Made by a program: the position numbers and the translations under genes. DNA of 64,000 bases, from the NCBI GenBank assembly GCA_027257055.1, contig JAPVLO010000182.1, forward strand, positions 6,510,001 through 6,574,000, given 5' to 3'. Source of the DNA: Cephalopachus bancanus (lineage: Eukaryota > Chordata > Mammalia > Primates > Tarsiidae). The notes under the pieces were generated by a model that saw nothing but the letters and a program-made list of their open reading frames with translations, did no database searches and was not told where the DNA came from. Each line of letters opens with the position of its first letter. The first letter of the stretch is position 1. Shown here piece after piece: positions 59,581 to 64,000 of the stretch.

Positions 59581-59834
59581 GTGTTGTTCAGGAGTTGTTC
59601 AGGAAGGGAAGGGAAGAGGGCGAGGAGTGGATAAATGAAGGCTAATCCCTTATCAATGTTTGAACAGCTTTCCTATCTTTGGAAATTGATCCTGACTCTC
59701 TGAAGCCAAAGCCAGAGACTCAACTTCCAGCCTCCCTGGCAGTCTAGGCACAGACACGCCCATCTGCCGACAGCGGGACCCATGTGACGCTTTAGCGTAG
59801 ACATGAATGGCAGGGGAAGGCGGCATCGGCCTGT

Positions 59835-59860
59835 GGATGCGCGGGGCGGATGCGCGGGGC
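59835..59860. repeat. CpG-rich 13-bp perfect tandem repeat
   Basis: GGATGCGCGGGGC occurs twice back to back within a short CpG-dense patch (59750-59900). Too small to call a CpG island. Confidence 0.85.
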
Positions 59861-59935
59861 GGTGTCCGGCTTTTCAAGGACAGCAGCGTTGGAGCGTCTT
59901 GCACCCGGGCCTTCAGATCATCAGTGAGAGCCGCT

Positions 59936-60272
59936 CTTCACGTTTCCCTTTGAGGACTTTTTCCATCCAGGGAAACAAGCAAACAGCAAAGTTGCTCCGG
60001 TGAGATCGCATGAATAGGGAGGGTGGGGTGCGGGGGCCCTGCCACTTTGGGTCCAAAACTGCTGAACGCTCAGCGAGGTGTGGCAGGTGGACTCGTACAT
60101 CCTCCTTCGTGAAATGGACAAATGTGTTGAAACAAATGGACCGAAGCCAAATGCAGCCTCTCATGACAATGCTGATGCCGTAGGTTCCTAGAACTCCCAC
60201 CTAGTGGGGGAAGCCTCCACTACAAGGTGCTTGCCCTCCAAAAAATAATGCCATTTTTTTAGGTCCCCCTCA
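59936..60272 (-). mobile_element. Mariner family 2, left-truncated copy
   Basis: Right end TAGGTCCCCCTCA next to TA (60273-60274). Minus strand reads LFPWMEKVLKGKR, the region following the last catalytic Asp. It has its own internal join (GTTGAAACAAATGGACCGAAGCC), different from the other two copies. Confidence 0.82.
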
Positions 60273-60490
60273 TATACTAACATATATTGGAGAAACATCC
60301 TACAGGTTGATAGAGTGGGGCAGAAAGGATTCACAGACAAAGGGATTACTAAGGCTGGGCAGAATTCCCCCAACTATTCAAACCATTTTATTAATAGTCT
60401 GCAGAGATGCGGAGCCACCTTTCCATTCCGCTGCTGCTACTGCTCTGTCTCTTCAACTCTGGTAACCTCACCCTGTCAAAAATGACCAGA

Positions 60491-60775
60491 AAGCCGGGCT
60501 CGGTGGCTCAGCCTGTAATCCCGCGCCTTGGGAGGCTGAGGTGAGCGGATGGCCTGAGCCCGAGGGTTCGAGACCCGCCTGGGTAGCAAGACCTCATCTC
60601 TACAACAAATCAAAAAATCAGCTGGGCGTGGTAGCGCATGCCTGTAATTCCGGCTACTTGGAAGGCTGAGGCGGAAGGATCGCCGGAGCCCAGCAGGTCG
60701 AGGCTGCGGTGGCCGGGAGCGGCCACTGCACTCCAGTCTGGGAGACGAGTGAGACTCCAACTCAAAAAAAAAAAA
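60491..60775 (+). mobile_element. Young Alu, 5-bp-deleted subtype
   Basis: CCTGGGTAGCAAGACC at the diagnostic site. Perfect TSD AAAATGACCAGA (60479-60490 and 60776-60787). Confidence 0.96.
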
Positions 60776-60813
60776 AAAATGACCAGAGTCTGACTTTTTA
60801 CGGGTTGCCTTTC

Positions 60814-61138
60814 CTTCTTTTTTTTTTTTCTTTCCTTTCTTTTTTTTTTTTTTGTGTGTGAGTTGACATCTCACTCTATCGCCCAAGCTGGAGTGCAGTG
60901 GCGTGCTCACGGCCACTACAGCCTCAACCTGCTGGGCTCAGGCCATCCTTCCGCCTCAGCCTTCCAAGTAGCTGGAACTGCAGGCACCCGCCATCACGCC
61001 CAGCTAATTTTTTGATTGACTGTAGAGACAAGGTCTCCCCAAGTCGTCCAGATCTCAAACCCCTGGACTCAGGCAATCCTCTCACCTCGGCCTCCCAAAG
61101 TGCTGGGATTACAGGCTTGGGCCACAGCGCTGGGCCCT
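60814..61138 (-). mobile_element. Alu, full-length
   Basis: Perfect 12-bp TSD GGGTTGCCTTTC (60802-60813 and 61139-61150), only 27 bp from the previous Alu. Confidence 0.95.
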
Positions 61139-61371
61139 GGGTTGCCTTTCTTATCTGAGAAAGTATCATAGTAGAGCCTCCCAGTGAATGCTAAAATCAT
61201 TTTTTCCAGAGGAGTTCTTTCCTTCTTCCAGATGCCTGAGCAGGGTCTCCAGACACCTAGCTCCTCCTCACTCTCAGCACTGGAAACTGAGGCAGTGGTC
61301 CTAGGACCGTTTCGGTCAAGGTTAAGGTACAGGAAGAAGAGTAATGGAAAGCGAGAAGGGAAAAAAGAGGA

Positions 61372-61676
61372 GTCGGGCTCGGTGGCTCAGCCTGTAATCC
61401 TGCGCTTTGGGAGGCTGAGTGAGTGAATTGCCTGAGCCTGCAGGTTCGAGACCCACCTGGGCAAATTGGCGAGACCTCATCTCCACAATAAATCAAAAAT
61501 TAGCCGGGCATGGTAGCACGCGCCTGTAGTTCCAGCTACTTGGAAGGCTGAGCGGAAGGATCGCCAGAGCCCAGCAGGTCGAGGCTGTGGCGGCCGGGAG
61601 CGGCCATTGCACTCCAGACTGGGCGACAGAGTGAGACTCCAACTCGAAAAAAAAAAAAGAAGAAGAAGAAGAAGAG
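61372..61676 (+). mobile_element. Young lineage-type Alu
   Basis: GTCGGGCTCGGTGGCTCAGCC start, undeleted CAAATTGGCG; tail turned into (AAG)n at 61658-61676. Confidence 0.94.
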
Positions 61677-61739
61677 GGAATGAGCATGGGAGAGGAGGAG
61701 CTAGCGTTTAATGAATCTTTACAACAGTCAGGCATTGTA

Positions 61740-62190
61740 TTAAGCATCTTAGAGACTCAGTGGCCAGTCCTTTCCTTGAGCAATTTAGAGACACCAGTAG
61801 CTATAATTGTATTACCCACCCACGTACAGGATTACTGTTCCTCCCGAGAAACCCCTGCAAGTGCTTGGTTTGATTGCACAAAATATTATCGATTATTTTC
61901 ATTTGCACAAATAGTTTTCATCGGTACCTAATCACCATGTAACACAAAGATGATTATGTGTTGATTAACTTTACTTTAAGATTAATTTCAGCGTTAAACT
62001 CTGCCCATTATTGCAGGCTTCTTAGTTGGTTGTGTGTACAGAATTGATTGTGTACTCAAACGTAAAAATAATTAGGACACTTCATATCCGAAATTTAAGG
62101 TTACAATACAGATGACACACAAGTCCTTCCCCCAAGCAGTAGAGGATACTTGGGCACTCTGAACAATTGATCTTAAGATATCAGAATATC
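61740..62190. other. Repeat-free AT-rich interval
   Basis: No repeat or gene. Motifs such as TTGATTAACTTTACTTTAAG (61960) and AAAATAATTAGGACAC (62065) would fit a noncoding regulatory element, without proof. Confidence 0.3.
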
Positions 62191-62191
62191 T

Positions 62192-62490
62192 TTTTTTTTC
62201 TTGCAATGGTCTCATTCTGTCACCCAGATTTGGGTGCGATGGTACAATCATAGTTCACTGCATTCTTGAACTCCTGGCCTCAAGTGATCCTCCTGACTCA
62301 GCCTCCCAAGTAGCTGGGACTACAGGAATGTACCAATGCACTATTACATCCAACTTTTTTTTTTCTTTTTTGTAGAGAAGAGGTCTTGCTATGTTGCCCA
62401 GCTGGTCTCGAAATCCTAGCCTCAAGCAATCCTTCCACCTAAGCTTCCCAAAGTGCTGAGGTCATAGGCATGAGCCACCAATGCCTGGTG
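62192..62490 (-). mobile_element. Alu, older member of a same-target pair
   Basis: Antisense, diverged. Flanked by TCAGAATATCTTT and TCAAATATTCTTT. Confidence 0.92.
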
Positions 62491-62500
62491 TCAAATATTC

Positions 62501-62787
62501 TTTTTTTTTTTTTTATTAGTTGGAGTCTCACTCTGTCACCCAGGCTGGAGTGCAGTCACATGCTCACGGTCACCCTAGCGTTGACTCTGGGGATCCTTCT
62601 GCCTCAGCCTTCCAAGTAGCCGGAACTATAGGCACACGTTACCACACCCGGCTAGTTTTTTTAGTTATTGTGGAGATGAGGTCTCACCAAGTTGCCCGGG
62701 CTAGTCTCAAACCCACAAGCTCAGGCAATCCACTTACCTTGGCCTCCCAAAGTACTGGGATTACAGGCTGAGCCACCGAGCCTGGCC
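62501..62787 (-). mobile_element. Young lineage-type Alu, second of a same-target pair
   Basis: Antisense; GGCTGAGCCACCGAGCC form. Flanks CAAATATTCTTTT and CAAATATTCCTTT. Confidence 0.93.
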
Positions 62788-62799
62788 AAATATTCCTTT

Positions 62800-63569
62800 T
62801 GAAGTGGAAAGAAGTTTAGAGTCATAGAGGCATACAGTATAGTCTAGTTGCATTTTTAAAGTGCTAAACAGAGAGGTAAGCAGTAAGATACTGTGGAAGA
62901 GTACTGGTGATCAAGTCAAATGCCATGGCCAGCCTGCCTCCAACAACTGTTAGCTATGTTTTCTTAGGGAATTGGGGCTGTGGGCTGGGTAGGGGAGAAC
63001 TAATAGTCGTTGAATACATGCTCTAGTGTTACAGGCTAGGACTCTGGAAGCAGGAGATCGTTACAACTGTGTTTTAAAATAATCTAAAACTATCATTTTA
63101 AATACTGTGACTTTCCTTTCCTTTCAAATGTTGCAATTGTCCAACCTTTCCTCTGGAAAACTATTTTTTGAAATGTTGCAAATTCCAGAATTTTCTCTAA
63201 AAGTGTCGGCATGACCCGGAGACTTTAAGGTCACATACCAGAAAATTTTAGCACAGATCTTGAGTCACGCTGAAACTGCACGTAGGCTTCTTAATCTGTA
63301 TTTGGGGTGGGAGAAGGGCTATGAGTTTGGGATATATAGTCCTGGGAATAAGTTTGTGTTACTTTGAGTGGGTTTGATAATGATGCCAACCCATCTCCCT
63401 GTAACCTGGTTGCAGAAATTAAAAACACCATTTCTCCTAGTGTCTGCCTCTCGCCTTTGATTGACTGTGAGAGATAGAATCTGGTTTGCCAGACTAAATG
63501 AAAACGCTAGCCCTTCCCGATACGTTAGTAATGGTAATGGTAGTAATGGCAACAATAATACAGAAACCA
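62800..63569. other. Unassigned interval
   Basis: No gene or repeat could be supported. Confidence 0.3.
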
Positions 63570-63800
63570 GATGGCTAGCATTTATGGAGACCTTTCTATA
63601 TGCCATGCAGTATCATATTTAGCCCGCAAATTGACCCTAAAGGATTAGAGCTGTGATCATTCTCATTTGACAGAAGAGGAAACCAAAGCTCTGAGATGTT
63701 AAGTAACTCGACAAAGGCTGTGTTGATAAATCACAGATAGTCTGGATTTGAATCCAAGTCTGCTGGGCATCAAAACTCAAGGTCTTTCCATTTCTTCCAC
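63570..63800 (+). mobile_element. MIR SINE, nearly complete
   Basis: GGCTAGCATTTATGGAGACC, TATATGCCATGCAGTATC, GACAGAAGAGGAAACCAAAG, TTTGAATCCAAGTCTGC in consensus order. Confidence 0.88.
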
Positions 63801-63829
63801 GTTATCTCTGGGGTCAAGTGATCCCTAAC

Positions 63830-63960
63830 CTCCCAGAATCTCGGTTTCCTCATTTGCAAAGTTGGATAAAAATATTTTACTTAAAATACAAGGTCTTTAT
63901 GTAGCTCAAAAGAATTACATACCTGAAATGGCACATACTATAAAATGCTAGCAAATATGT
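63830..63960 (-). mobile_element. MIR SINE fragment
   Basis: CTCGGTTTCCTCATTTGCAAAG then GGCACATACTATAAAATGC, antisense order. Confidence 0.7.
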
Positions 63961-64000
63961 ATTTGTTAGACACTTAGAACACTGATCTGTTTTACTAGAA

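Noticed and set aside
59750..59900. CpG island promoter
   Set aside because: CpG-dense patch is only about 150 bp with a 13-bp tandem; too short and no transcript start evidence.

Overview
The window is nuclear DNA of a haplorrhine primate, most likely a tarsier. It is packed with dimeric 7SL-derived Alu elements, which only primates have. They are not human-type AluS or AluY, lemur-type or galago-type. Many carry private changes: GGCTCAGCCTG in place of the usual GGCTCACGCCTG, ACAATAAATCAAAAA in the linker, and GAAGGATCGCCGGAGC plus GGTGGCCGGGAGCGGCC in the right monomer. Alongside them are L1 3' ends with their own tail, fairly young mariner DNA transposons, and the ancient mammalian layer (MIR, L2, old L1). 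The species call is inference from repeat content; no species-diagnostic gene is present.

I find no functional protein-coding gene, exon chain or RNA gene. The one clear gene-derived feature is a full-length processed pseudogene of ribosomal protein RPS12 (47837-48352, minus strand), with a poly(A) tail, an 11-bp target-site duplication (TSD) and a frameshifting deletion. Almost every other open frame lies in Alu, L1, L2 or mariner sequence.

Layout. 0-9 kb: Alus, a MIR, an L2 tail and a repeat-free stretch with five TAATTA cores (about 1.1-1.7 kb). 10-16 kb: a class I solo LTR, L2 pieces and four Alus, three of them of the young type. 16-20 kb: a deleted mariner, a palindromic mariner, and a 5'-truncated L1. 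20-26.6 kb: Alus, a tiny poly(A)-tailed LTR R-region retroposon, and a class II solo LTR with 6-bp flanks. 27-35 kb: Alus in old L1 and L2 sequence, with two Alu-type elements in one target. 35-41 kb: L1 3' ends, with two short segments copied from nearby dead repeats (L2, MIR) into younger repeats. 41-51 kb: L2, the second R-region retroposon, a class I LTR, two more palindromic mariners, the RPS12 retrocopy and a repeat-poor block (48.4-50.1 kb). 51-64 kb: Alus, an L2 3' end, an L1 with perfect TSDs, and a mariner cluster (58.8-60.3 kb).

The window records how an intergenic or intronic primate region was built: L1-driven retroposition (Alu, an RPS12 mRNA, LTR R-region RNA), cut-and-paste mariners including a recurrent fold-back derivative, and local copy-insertion events that are not transposition. 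The most unusual items are the three-copy palindromic mariner family, the two R-region retroposons, and the two nearby-templated insertions.
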